From CAZUYC01 sp964624475 (lineage in GTDB: Bacteria > Myxococcota_A > UBA9160 > SMWR01): 64,000 bases of DNA. The position numbers and the translations under genes are program-made. Positions 34,920-42,132 of this stretch are shown piece by piece. Below the pieces are notes generated by a model that had not been told where the DNA came from, did no database searches, and saw only the letters and a program-made list of their open reading frames with translations. Location of the stretch: the NCBI GenBank assembly GCA_964624475.1, contig CAZUYC010000013.1, forward strand, positions 1 through 64,000, in the 5' to 3' direction. Position 1 is the stretch's first letter; the number at the start of each line of letters is the position of its first letter.

Positions 34920-35021
34920 GGGCTTCGCTCGCCTTCGCCTCGCTGCGCGCGCCTTCGGCGCTTGCTCGATGAGCTTCGCTCGGCTTCGCCTCGCTGCGCG
35001 CGCCTTCGGCGCTTGCTCGCG
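34920..35021 (+). repeat. Two 51-bp tandem units of the 3'-end repeat family
   Basis: Copies 34920-34970 and 34971-35021 are nearly identical. Each holds the family core CTTCGCTCGGCTTCGCCTCG and the hairpin GCGCC-TTC-GGCGC. The array lies between the stop of the ATP-grasp gene (34913) and the stop of the converging gene (35035), that is, at two gene ends at once. A terminator-like or REP-like role is possible; there is no T-run. Confidence 0.85.
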
Positions 35022-35034
35022 GCCTCCTGGCCGC

Positions 35035-35586
35035 TCAGCGCGGGAAGGCGTGCAGCGCGTAGTCCTGCGCGAGCGCACTCGCGATCTCGGCGGCGATCTC
35101 CGGGTAGTGGCGGGCATGCTCGGGGTCGCAGTCGCGCGAGAGATGGCGCTCGCGCACCAGCGTCCGCGCGCGGGCGTGGGTGAAGCGCACGATCTCGCGC
35201 CAGGTCGCGTGCTCCACCGCCGCGGCGAGCTCGCGGATCCAGGGCGCGGCCTCCCGCCACGCCTCGTCCTCGAGCGCGCGGCGCAGCGGCCCGCCCGCGA
35301 GCCGCTCCTCCGACCCCGGCGACACCTCGGGCTCGTGGTGGGCGAGCTCCCAGGCGAGCTGGTGACACACCTCGGCGGCGACGAACGCGTCGCTCGCGTG
35401 GTTGCCCCAGGGCTCGGCCTCGAAGTCGCGCCGCCGCCGCTCGGCCCAGGCCTTGGCGGCGAGCCACGCCGCCTCCCGGGCGTGGCGGCGCACCGCGCGT
35501 TCGCAGCGCTCCACGAAATCGCCCGGATCGCCGTGGATCGCGCCGCGATGCGCCTCGAACCAGTGCAGGATCTCGTCTCGAGTCAC
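35035..35586 (-). CDS. Hypothetical cytosolic protein
   Basis: A 183-residue, strongly charged, largely helical protein (EILHWFEAHRGAIHGD at the start, many Ala/Glu/Arg helices, HARARTLVRERHLSRDCDP near the end). No signal peptide, membrane segment or recognised motif. The GTG at 35586 has a GGAGGG ribosome site 7 bases upstream and is chosen over a start that would add 45 low-complexity residues. It converges on the ATP-grasp gene across the tandem repeat. Function unknown. Confidence 0.65.
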   Translation of the reverse strand: MTRDEILHWFEAHRGAIHGDPGDFVERCERAVRRHAREAAWLAAKAWAERRRRDFEAEPWGNHASDAFVAAEVCHQLAWELAHHEPEVSPGSEERLAGGPLRRALEDEAWREAAPWIRELAAAVEHATWREIVRFTHARARTLVRERHLSRDCDPEHARHYPEIAAEIASALAQDYALHAFPR

Positions 35587-35801
35587 GTCGGCACCCTCCG
35601 TCCGCGGCGCGGACGCTGGAGGGAGCCTCGAGCTGGCGGCAGAGCCGAACGCGACCGTCGTCTGTTCCGGAGCGCGAGGCGCCCTCCCGATCCGCCCGCC
35701 GGTCACGCGGCAGTGTACCACGCGCAGGAGCGGTCCGAGCGCCGGATCGCGACGCGAGGCAGCGCAAGCCCCTGCGGGGCAACGCGGGCTACTCTCGGGC
35801 C

Positions 35802-36179
35802 ATGGCGCACGCCCTCGGCGACGAGGCCTACGTGAGCCTCGCGAGCTTCCGCCGCGACGGGCGCGAGGTGCGCACCCCCGTCTGGATCGCGCGCGACGGC
35901 CAGGACCTCGTCGTCTACACGAACCGGACCTCCGGCAAGGCGAAGCGCATCCGCAGCGGCGGCCGCGTGCGGCTCGCGGCCTGCGACGCGCGCGGGAAGC
36001 TGCGCGGCGAGTGGGTCGAGGCGAGCGCCCGGCTGCGCGACGATCCCGGGGCGCTCGCGCGAGGGCTCGCCGCCATCCAACGCAAGTACGGCTGGCAGGC
36101 GCAGCTCGTGATGCTCGGCGCGCGCCTCTTCGGGCGCTGGCCGGACCGCGCCGTCATCGAGATCCGCGTCGCCGGCTGA
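35802..36179 (+). CDS. PPOX-class F420-dependent flavin-type oxidoreductase
   Basis: A 125-residue split-barrel protein. YVSLASFRRDGREVRTPVW at the start, LVVYTNRTSGKAKRIRSGGR in the middle and AVIEIRV at the end match the pyridoxamine-phosphate-oxidase-like proteins of the Rv2061c type, many of which bind F420. The length is typical. If the assignment is right the organism makes or imports F420. Stand-alone gene, ATG start, 225 bp before the next gene. Confidence 0.75.
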   Translation: MAHALGDEAYVSLASFRRDGREVRTPVWIARDGQDLVVYTNRTSGKAKRIRSGGRVRLAACDARGKLRGEWVEASARLRDDPGALARGLAAIQRKYGWQAQLVMLGARLFGRWPDRAVIEIRVAG

Positions 36180-36404
36180 CGGATGGCGCAACCTTCGTCG
36201 CACCCGCGGCCTCGAGAGGCGCGCGCCTCCCGATGAGCTCGGCGCTCCGCCGACGGAGCGGATCGCGCTCAGCGCTCGCTGGACAGGCGACCGCGTGGTA
36301 TACTCGCTCGCGATCGGGCTCGACGAGACACCACTCCCGCCCCGCCCGGCGAGTTCTCTTCGCGCGTCCTGCTCTCGGCCCTCTCGCGCGAGGGAGGCGA
36401 TCGC

Positions 36405-36659
36405 ATGTACGCCCGAGCGGTCGGTGCACCCGCAGCCACGGACCTCCGCGGCGAGCGCAACGTCTGCGCGGCGATCCTGAGGCTCGCGATCCGCCATCTG
36501 AGCGAGGCCCGCGGAGGCGACTACACCTCGGCCCGCGACTTCTTCGAGTCGCGCCGCCTCGACTTCCACTGCGGCGTCCTCGACCTCGACGCCGAGGCGG
36601 TTCGCCAGAGCGCCCGCGAGATCATCGACCGCCGCGGCCTGGTCCCGCGCGCCCGCTGA
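36405..36659 (+). CDS. Small hypothetical protein (84 aa)
   Basis: An 84-residue soluble protein with an excellent ribosome binding site (AGGGAGG, 7 bases before ATG), which argues it is real. The middle reads ERNVCAAILRLAIRHLSEAR then GGDYTSARDFFESRRLDFHC. Helical, no known motif. A TATACT hexamer lies at 36299-36304 in the long upstream spacer, but no -35 at the proper distance. Function unknown. Confidence 0.6.
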   Translation: MYARAVGAPAATDLRGERNVCAAILRLAIRHLSEARGGDYTSARDFFESRRLDFHCGVLDLDAEAVRQSAREIIDRRGLVPRAR

Positions 36660-36688
36660 GACGCCCGAGCGGAGCGCCCACGAGCGGG

Positions 36689-37267
36689 TCACGCGCGCGC
36701 GAGCACCTCGATCGGATCTCCGACGCCGGCCTCGCCGAGCTCGACGACCCTCCAGTAGACGCCGCGCAAATTCTGATCGCGCGTGGAGCGCGCCTGGACG
36801 AAGCGCAGCGCGTCCTGGCCGAAGCGCCCCTTGAACTTCCTGCACCCGTCGTGAGGCTCGGCCGTCATCTCGACCAGGGCCGCCCCCACCCGCAGGCGGG
36901 CGCCCGCCGGCAGGTTCGCGGCCGAGAGGTCGAGGTCGACGAAGAGGTTGTCGCCGAAGAGGGAGAGCGGCTGGCCGTTGGCAATCAGCTCCGCCACGTC
37001 GCGGCGCATCACCGCGAGCTGCGCCTCGGGATCGCGCGGCGGGCGACGGCTCCAGGCGTCGCCCGGCACCCCCTGCTCCGGAGAGAGGCACACGCGCTCG
37101 GGCGACTCGCGCACGCCGTCGGCCCGGCGGCGCACGATCAGCGCCAGGCGCCCCACCTCCCGGGGCGACCCGGGCAGCGCGCGCAGGCGCGCCTCGAGCT
37201 CCGCGAGCGGGCGGTGCCGCGACGCGTCGCCCTGCGGTCCATAGGCCTCCGCCGCAAGCTCGGCCAT
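36689..37267 (-). CDS. MOSC-domain protein
   Basis: A 192-residue protein of the MOSC (molybdenum-cofactor sulfurase C-terminal) family. The conserved Cys lies in HDGCRKFKGRFGQDALRFV (Cys near residue 141); GVPGDAW, LFGDNLFVDLDLS and LRVGAALVEMT are the other family marks. Members carry sulfur or bind molybdenum cofactor, often with reductase partners; none is encoded next to it. Length is normal for a stand-alone MOSC protein. Confidence 0.82.
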   Translation of the reverse strand: MAELAAEAYGPQGDASRHRPLAELEARLRALPGSPREVGRLALIVRRRADGVRESPERVCLSPEQGVPGDAWSRRPPRDPEAQLAVMRRDVAELIANGQPLSLFGDNLFVDLDLSAANLPAGARLRVGAALVEMTAEPHDGCRKFKGRFGQDALRFVQARSTRDQNLRGVYWRVVELGEAGVGDPIEVLARA

Positions 37268-37333
37268 CGCGCGAGACTAGCGTCGGAGGGCGGGATTCCG
37301 CCTGCTCCAGGATCCGCGGCCGGCGTGGACGCG

Positions 37334-37975
37334 TCAGGGAGCGACGAAGCGGTCGAGGTAGCTGCGTTCCTCCGCGCCGAGGCGCTCCCGCGGCAGGCGC
37401 AGCGTGCGCTCGCGGTCTGTGAGCGGGACGTGGACGGTCGAGAGCGACCTGCGCAGGCGCTCGCAGTCGACCTTCGCCAGCCAGCCGAGGTCCTCGCAGA
37501 GCAGGAGCACCCGGCCGATCGCGGCACTGCGGATCTCGACCGGCGCGCTCGGCGGCCCTTCCAAGAGCGTCAGGTGGTAGGCGTCGGCATCCCGGGTGAC
37601 CCGCGCGCGCCCCGCGACGCGCACGCTCTGGCGCGGCGCGGTCACTCGATCCTCGATGGTGGTGGCGAAGCGACCGCCCCCGACGTCGGCCACGAGCTGC
37701 CCCTCGCCCTCGAACTCGGCCTCGATCTGCGCGTCGGGATCGCCCCGCTCGCCCGCCACGAGCACGAGGCGGTTGCGGTGCACGGTGACGCGGTTCTCCG
37801 GCGACCGGAGCCGTACGGAGAGCGGGCCCTCGTCCACGACGCTCGCCTCTCCCGCGAGGTCGGTCCAGGTGCGGTTCAAGTAGCCGATCTGGATGCCGCC
37901 GTCGGACGCCGGCGCTTCCGCGAGCGCCGCAAACGCCACGAGGGCGGAGAGCGCGGCGAGCAGCGCGCGAGGCAC
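37334..37975 (-). CDS. Periplasmic hypothetical protein
   Basis: A 213-residue protein with a clear signal peptide (LLAALSALVAFAALAEA, cleavage about residue 20). The mature part is beta-rich and rich in charged residues, with two Cys (LLLCEDLGW, KVDCERL) that could form a disulfide. No family recognised. Divergent from the cytochrome gene at 38045 (69 bp between), so the two may share regulation. Confidence 0.68.
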   Translation of the reverse strand: MPRALLAALSALVAFAALAEAPASDGGIQIGYLNRTWTDLAGEASVVDEGPLSVRLRSPENRVTVHRNRLVLVAGERGDPDAQIEAEFEGEGQLVADVGGGRFATTIEDRVTAPRQSVRVAGRARVTRDADAYHLTLLEGPPSAPVEIRSAAIGRVLLLCEDLGWLAKVDCERLRRSLSTVHVPLTDRERTLRLPRERLGAEERSYLDRFVAP

Positions 37976-38044
37976 CCGAGGACGTTAGCTCGGCCGCTCC
38001 GGCTCCTGCCGGCGCCCCCGACGATGCGCCGGTAGAGTGCCGCC

Positions 38045-39169
38045 GTGCGGGTGGATTGGAAGAGCGGCGCGGGCGCGGTCGCGCTGCTCGCCGTCGCGCC
38101 CTCGTTCGCGGCGGAGCCGAGCGCGGAGCAGGACCCGAGGCCCGAAGGCGAACGCATCTACCGGAGCGTCTGCGCCACCTGCCACGGAGCCGACGGCACG
38201 GGCGAGCCCGGCAGGCAGCTCTTCTCGATCGAGATGCCCGACTTCACGGAGTGCCGCTTCGTATCGCGCGAGCCCGACGCCGACTTCTACGCCGTGGCCC
38301 ACGAGGGCGGGCCGGTGCGCGCCCAGAGCCCGAACATGCCGGCACACGGCGCGACGCTCGGCGAGGCCCGGATCCGCGCCGCGCTCGCCCATCTGCGCAC
38401 CTTCTGCAGCGATCCGCGCTGGCCGCGCGGCGAGCTGAATCTCCCGCGCCCGCTCTACACCGAGAAGGCCTATCCCGAGGATGAGGCCGTGCTGAGCGTC
38501 GACGCCAATGCGAATCGCGAAGGCGACGTGCGCGTCGAGCTCCTCGCCGAGAAGCGCATCGGGCCTGGGAGCCAGCTCGAGCTGAGCCTGCCCTTCCGCG
38601 TGCGCGAGCAGTCGCCGGGAGGCGGAACGCACGGGGGCGTCGGCGACGTGGCGCTCGGCGCGAAGCACGTGCTCGTCCACAGCCTCGAGCGGGGCCACAT
38701 CGCGAGCGCGGGCGTCGAGGTGCAGTTCCCGAGCGGCGACCGCAAGCAGGGGCTCGGCACGGGGACGACGATCTTCGAGCCCTACCTCGCCGCCGGGCAG
38801 ATCTTCGCGCAGGACGGCTTCCTGCAGGTGCAGCTGCTCGGCGAGATCCCGGTGGATCAGGATCGCGCAGACCCGGAGGTGCAGGGCCGTGCCGCGTTCG
38901 GCTGGAGCTTCGCGCAGCAGCGCGGCTTCGGGCGCGTCTGGACCCCGATGCTCGAGTTCCTCGGCACGGGCGTGCTGCCAGAGGCGGGCCCGAACGGGTT
39001 CGACGCGGACCTCGTCCCGCAGCTCCAGGTGACGCTGAGCCGGCGCCAGCACGTCCTGCTGAACGTCGGGATCCGCATCCCGCTCACCCACACGGGAGAG
39101 CGCCCCACGCGCGTCGCCGCCTATCTGCTCTGGGACTGGTACGACGGCGGGCTCTTCGAAGGCTGGTAG
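38045..39169 (+). CDS. Cytochrome c domain fused to outer-membrane beta-barrel
   Basis: A 374-residue exported protein. The signal peptide ends near SFA-AEP (residue 22). Residues 35-120 are a mono-heme class I cytochrome c: CATCH (Cys43, Cys46, His47) and the axial Met in SPNMPAHG (Met98). From about 130 to the end there are alternating amphipathic strands (EGDVRVELLAEKRIG, LELSLPFRVREQ, VLLNVGIRIPL) and a terminal aromatic residue, typical of an outer-membrane barrel. The fusion would place a heme group at the outer membrane. GTG start. Confidence 0.78.
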   Translation: MRVDWKSGAGAVALLAVAPSFAAEPSAEQDPRPEGERIYRSVCATCHGADGTGEPGRQLFSIEMPDFTECRFVSREPDADFYAVAHEGGPVRAQSPNMPAHGATLGEARIRAALAHLRTFCSDPRWPRGELNLPRPLYTEKAYPEDEAVLSVDANANREGDVRVELLAEKRIGPGSQLELSLPFRVREQSPGGGTHGGVGDVALGAKHVLVHSLERGHIASAGVEVQFPSGDRKQGLGTGTTIFEPYLAAGQIFAQDGFLQVQLLGEIPVDQDRADPEVQGRAAFGWSFAQQRGFGRVWTPMLEFLGTGVLPEAGPNGFDADLVPQLQVTLSRRQHVLLNVGIRIPLTHTGERPTRVAAYLLWDWYDGGLFEGW

Positions 39170-39445
39170 CCCGCTCGCAACGCGATCGGCAGATCCCGCG
39201 CCTCTGGGGGCGCTGGACTCACCGGCGAGACGGCCGAGCCCGCATCGCTCCAGGGTGGTCCACCCGATCGCATCCCTCGAGGCGACGCAGCCTTTCGGTC
39301 CTGCTGTTTGCCGACGTGATCAGCACCGAACCGTCGTCGCAGACATCGACGGAGTTACCGTTCCGTCGTTCTCGTGCAGCTCTCGGATCGCCGTCGACCG
39401 CCGCTTCGAAGGGCGCACGGAGCTGGTAACCCAGCGAAAAGACTG

Positions 39446-39481
39446 GAGCACGAGACGAGACTCGAACCCGCGACCCCCACG
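39446..39481 (-). repeat. Displaced tRNA-Gly 3' end (attachment site copy)
   Basis: 36 bases match 41879-41914 with a single difference (A at 39458, G in the tRNA); the three bases CTG before it also match. It covers the acceptor 3' strand, T-arm and part of the variable region of the tRNA, in direct orientation. The difference breaks one T-stem pair, as expected for a copy no longer under selection. Confidence 0.88.
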
Positions 39482-39567
39482 GCGACCGAAGAGTTGAAAT
39501 ACCGCTGAAATCGCGCCCCGTTGCGTGAGGCGATCGCACATCGTGGGCTCGGATGAGTCGAGTTGGC

Positions 39568-39587
39568 GAGGTGACCCCACGGTGACC
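39568..39587 (+). repeat. GGTGACC-CCAC-GGTGACC direct repeat, possible arm site
   Basis: Two GGTGACC words separated by CCAC. Almost the same 19-base block recurs at 41796-41814 near the other end of the islet, each 65-90 bp inside its tRNA-derived repeat. Paired short repeats at both ends fit integrase arm-binding sites; a copied integrase C-terminus is the alternative. Confidence 0.4.
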
Positions 39588-39679
39588 TCGCCTCAACCCA
39601 GCGAGGAAGCCACGACACTCTTGATGGGTCCGAAACCACGTAGTACCGAGGGGCGCGGGACCTCAAGAGGGCGGCCCGA

Positions 39680-39994
39680 ATGGCCGATTGTCAGCCCCGG
39701 GGGGAAGGGAAGCTGTGGCTTTCCCACTGCATCGACCTCGACCTCTACGCGTCCGGCAAGAGTCTCGAGGATGCAAAGACGAGTCTCTTCGACGCGATCC
39801 AGGGATACCTTGAGACGGTCTTCGATACGGAAGAGCGGGACTCCATTCCCGAGCTACTGAATCGAAAGGCGCCGCTGTTCTACCGACTGCGGTGGGAAGT
39901 CAGCTGGAGGCTTTCCAAGTGGCGGCATCGACATGACGGCCCCGGGCCGTTCCAGCTTGCCCCTGAGTTCAAACTGAGCCAGGTGACGGCCTAG
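39680..39994 (+). CDS. hicB: HicB-like antitoxin
   Basis: A 104-residue protein whose first half has the HicB partial RNase-H-like fold: LWLSHCIDLDLYASGKSLED then AKTSLFDAIQGYLETVF. The second half (RKAPLFYRLRWEVSWRLSKW) is basic and does not show a standard HTH or ribbon-helix-helix DNA-binding domain. It lies 4 bp before a HicA gene, the reverse of the hicA-hicB order that is common but known in other pairs. It would neutralise the HicA mRNA interferase and perhaps repress the pair. Confidence 0.7.
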   Translation: MADCQPRGEGKLWLSHCIDLDLYASGKSLEDAKTSLFDAIQGYLETVFDTEERDSIPELLNRKAPLFYRLRWEVSWRLSKWRHRHDGPGPFQLAPEFKLSQVTA

Positions 39995-39998
39995 CGGG

Positions 39999-40245
39999 GT
40001 GGCCCGCCCTCCCACGCTCAGCGTCTCGGACGTTCAAACGATTCTGACGCGAGCGGGGTTCAAGCTCAAACGCAGCCGCGGTAGCCATGAACACTGGGAA
40101 GGTCACATCCGCGACAAGCGACGAGTTGTCACCGTCGACATCGGGTTTTCGGAGTTCGGCCCGCGTACCCCGATTCTGAAGTCGATGATCCGTCAGTCTT
40201 GGCCTGACGAAGGCGGAGTTCTACGCTTACCTAACTCGTCGTTAG
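39999..40245 (+). pseudogene. hicA: HicA toxin gene with single-base frameshift
   Basis: The first 68 codons encode HicA, an mRNA interferase with a double-stranded-RNA-binding fold: VQTILTRAGFKLKRSRGSHE carries the catalytic His (GSH). After TPILKSMIRQSW (to 40202) the frame should continue LTKAEFYAYLTRR and stop at 40245, but an extra C at about 40203 shifts it. As read, translation runs on into unrelated sequence. Removing that base restores a normal 81-residue HicA. Either a true inactivating mutation or an assembly error. Confidence 0.75.
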
Positions 40246-40248
40246 GCG

Positions 40249-40467
40249 TTGCGCTTCTTCTTCCGACGACGACGATACGCCGCCACCCGGCAGGCATCGA
40301 CTCCCTTCTCCGTGCTGCTCACGATGCCGCAGGCGATGAGAGCGCGGCTCGAGGCGGCGGCGAAGCGGGAGATGCGGTCGGTCTCGGGCTTCGTGGGGCG
40401 CGTGGTGGTCGAGGCGCTGGCATCCACGAAACGTATGAGCCGCACCGAGCGTGCGACGGGCGGCTGA
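40249..40467 (+). CDS. Possible ribbon-helix-helix protein
   Basis: A 72-residue frame whose centre, VLLTMPQAMRARLEAAAKRE followed by MRSVSGFVGRVVVEAL, has the pattern of a ribbon-helix-helix antitoxin or plasmid-type repressor (strand, helix A, turn, helix B). The TTG start at 40249 gives an odd Phe/Arg-rich N-terminus; GTG at 40312 would give 51 residues and may be the true start. Lies between hicA and the exported protein of the islet. Tentative. Confidence 0.4.
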   Translation: MRFFFRRRRYAATRQASTPFSVLLTMPQAMRARLEAAAKREMRSVSGFVGRVVVEALASTKRMSRTERATGG

Positions 40468-40514
40468 GCGGCCAGCAGGCCCGGCTGTGCGAGCGCGCTC
40501 TTCAGGGCCACGGA

Positions 40515-41042
40515 TCAGCGGGCGTCGCCGAGCTCCGCGTTGGGCGTCGGCGATTGCAGCCAGCTCGCGATGTCCTGCCCGAGCGCCTTGGTGCAGCGGC
40601 CGATGATCGAGCAGGTGCCCTTGAACCCTCCGAAGGCCCCGCCCGTCGAGAAGCGCTTGGCGCGAAACGAGCCGATCGACTTGCCGTTCTCGAAGAGGTC
40701 CCCCTTCACCGTCATCCACTTCGGCCCCGAGAAGGCACCGCCGCCGGGTGCGTGCACCTCGGTGATTTCCATCTGGAGGACGCGGCCCTTCTTGCGGTCG
40801 AGCGCCCCGTCCACGACTTCGACGGCGTCCCCCCCGAACTGCTTGATGAAGTCGGGCACCTTGGTCTCGAGCGCGCACTGGTCCTTCACGGCCGCCGGCA
40901 CCCCAGAGCCCGACGCGAACGCGATCGAGCGCTGGATCCTGGTGACTTCGGCCAGCGCCGGGAGCGCGGCGACGAGCGCTGCGCACGCCGCGAGCCCGGC
41001 GAGAGCGAGGCTGCGAACGCGGATCTTCCGGACGGGCCCCAT
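40515..41042 (-). CDS. Exported hypothetical protein, islet cargo
   Basis: A 175-residue protein with a signal peptide (LAGLAACAALVAALPALA, cleavage about residue 31). The mature part has four Cys-bearing segments, among them DQCALETKVPDF and GTCSIIGRCTKALGQDIASW, and a GGAFSGPKWMTVKGDLFENG turn. I recall uncharacterised proteins of this look in other Gram-negatives but cannot name the family. It is the only gene of the islet without a mobility or toxin-antitoxin role. ATG start, minus strand. Confidence 0.65.
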   Translation of the reverse strand: MGPVRKIRVRSLALAGLAACAALVAALPALAEVTRIQRSIAFASGSGVPAAVKDQCALETKVPDFIKQFGGDAVEVVDGALDRKKGRVLQMEITEVHAPGGGAFSGPKWMTVKGDLFENGKSIGSFRAKRFSTGGAFGGFKGTCSIIGRCTKALGQDIASWLQSPTPNAELGDAR

Positions 41043-41198
41043 CGTACCCCCTGTTTGGGCCGCGCGGAGGCGGCGCCGCGCGTCTCTTCATAGACGATCC
41101 AGAGGCCAAAGAGAAGTGCTTCGCGCTGAACCGCGACGAGGCTTGGTCTATCTCGACGTCCTCTCCGGCATCTTCGCCTACGCCACCGAGTTCGGGGC

Positions 41199-41878
41199 GT
41201 GGAGACCGACCCGGTGAGCGAGTTCCGCCGGGCGCTGCGTCGGCGCAAGCGCACCCGACGTGGTCGGGCTGAGTCGAGCGCCGAGCGCAACGTGCGGCCG
41301 ATCGCCGATCCGAAGGAGCTCCAGGCCTTCGTCGAGGCCGCGCGCAAGCAAGGGCTCGAGGAGTACGCCTTCGTGCTCCTCGGGCTCGACGCGGGGCTGC
41401 GCCGTGGTGAGGCGCTCGGGCTCAAGTGGGGGAGGATCGAGTGGGGCGAGGACGATGACGACCCGCCACGCTCGCTGCTCGTGGCCGAGGCCCGCCCGCG
41501 CGGCGGCGCCTCCGGTCCCCCGAAAAGCGGCCGGGCCCGGCGCGTGGCCCTCTCGACCCGCCTGCGGGGGGCGCTCCTCGGCCTGCGCCGGCTCCACGAG
41601 GGGCCGCCCGCCGACGCGCTCGTGATCCGTGCCGGCTTCCACCCCTGCCTACGTCTCGCGCCAGCTCGGCCACGCCGATGTCGCGGTGACCGCGCGGCAC
41701 TATGCGCGCCGGACGGGGGGCGACGAGTACCGCGAGCCGGTGCGGCTCCTCCCTGGCGAGGTGCCGGCCGATCTCCTGGCGCGGCTCGTTCTGCCGAGTG
41801 ACCCCACGGTGACCCCAGTCAAGGAAACGGCCGAGGAGGCGGAGCGCGTCAACCCTCGGCCGCGAAAGGTAAAACCTG
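41199..41878 (+). pseudogene. Decayed tyrosine recombinase (integrase)
   Basis: The first frame (from 41199) holds the Arg box of phage-type integrases, LLGLDAGLRRGEALGLKW, and the beta-hairpin Lys region PPKSGRARRVALS. Near 41640 the frame changes; in the new frame YVSRQLGHADVAVTARHYAR supplies the final His and the catalytic Tyr. The segment that normally holds His-x-x-Arg (HxLRH) between them is missing, so an internal deletion with frameshift removed it. The N-terminal arm- and core-binding domains are also gone. It runs into the 3' end of tRNA-Gly, its presumed target. Confidence 0.8.
41796..41814 (+). repeat. Second copy of the GGTGACC-type direct repeat
   Basis: AGTGACCCCACGGTGACC, matching 39569-39587 except at the first base, 65 bp from the tRNA. 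It lies in the coding frame of the integrase C-terminus, so shared ancestry of sequence is an alternative to a binding-site role. Confidence 0.4.
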
Positions 41879-41954
41879 GAGCACGAGACGGGACTCGAAC
41901 CCGCGACCCCCACGTTGGCAACGTGGCGCTCTACCAGCTGAGCTACTCGTGCTC
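41879..41954 (-). tRNA. tRNA-Gly (anticodon GCC)
   Basis: 76 bases on the minus strand fold as a full cloverleaf: 7-bp acceptor stem GAGCACG/CGTGCTC, D-arm with AGCTCAGCTGGTAGAGC, anticodon stem CCACG/CGTGG around loop TTGCCAA (anticodon GCC, glycine), and T-arm GCGGG-TTCGAGT-CCCGT. CCA is not encoded. Its 3' end is the integration site of the islet to its left. Confidence 0.95.
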
Positions 41955-42089
41955 GGCGGGCGGACTATAGCCCGCTCGAGCGCGGGGCGCGCCGGTCCCT
42001 CCGGGCCCGGGGAGGGTGGCGCGAGGCACCCTCCGGGCTTCGCGGAGCGGCGCCGCGAAGGCCGCCGAAGCGTCGCTGGGGAAGACGGC

Positions 42090-42118
42090 TTGCCGGCTTC
42101 TCTACAGTAATCTATATT
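42090..42118 (+). promoter_or_regulatory. Sigma-70-type promoter for the TacA/TacT-like pair
   Basis: TTGCCG (42090-42095), exactly 17 bp, then TATATT (42113-42118), in an AT-rich pocket that stands out from the surrounding GC-rich DNA. Transcription would begin about 42125, only some 8 bases before the ATG at 42133, so the leader is very short and there is no clear ribosome site. Confidence 0.65.
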
Positions 42119-42132
42119 TCCTTTCAGAAAAC

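Larger units (their letters stand above)
39170..39679. other. Intergenic stretch with the left boundary of the tRNA-Gly islet
   Basis: From 39170 to 39445 I see no credible gene, RNA or strong repeat; open frames here run straight through the tRNA fragment. The displaced tRNA 3' end lies at 39446-39481, marking where chromosomal DNA stops and the islet begins. From 39482 to 39679 the DNA is visibly less GC-rich than the surroundings and holds the GGTGACC direct repeat but no gene. Confidence 0.6.
39446..41954. mobile_element. Small integrated genomic islet at tRNA-Gly (about 2.4 kb)
   Basis: Bounded on the right by an intact tRNA-Gly gene (41879-41954, minus strand) and on the left by a direct repeat of its last 36 bases (39446-39481, one mismatch). 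A tyrosine recombinase remnant ends next to the tRNA 3' end, the usual place for the integrase of a tRNA-targeting island. Content between: HicB-like, frameshifted HicA, a ribbon-helix-helix ORF, an exported protein and the decayed integrase. The integrase lacks a catalytic segment, so the islet is probably stranded. The lower GC of the left end supports foreign origin. Confidence 0.85.

Noticed and set aside
34910..35782. 290-residue minus-strand ORF over the 34.9-kb repeat
   Set aside because: It is in a different frame from the better supported gene at 35035-35586 and gains length only through the stop-free tandem repeat.
36280..36304. Promoter TGGACA/TATACT upstream of the small gene at 36405
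   Set aside because: The hexamers are only 13 bp apart and no alternative -35 fits at 16-18 bp.
39446..39481. Second tRNA gene
   Set aside because: Only the 3' half of tRNA-Gly is present, with a broken T-stem pair and no D-arm or anticodon arm.
39255..39497. 80-residue ORF on the plus strand
   Set aside because: It reads through the displaced tRNA fragment (DSNPRPPRR-type peptide is the usual translation of a tRNA 3' end) and has no ribosome site.
40242..40511. 89-residue minus-strand ORF ending in RRRRKKKRNA
   Set aside because: Overlaps the ribbon-helix-helix frame; low-complexity basic tail and no family match, so either strand may be noise here, but this one has less support.
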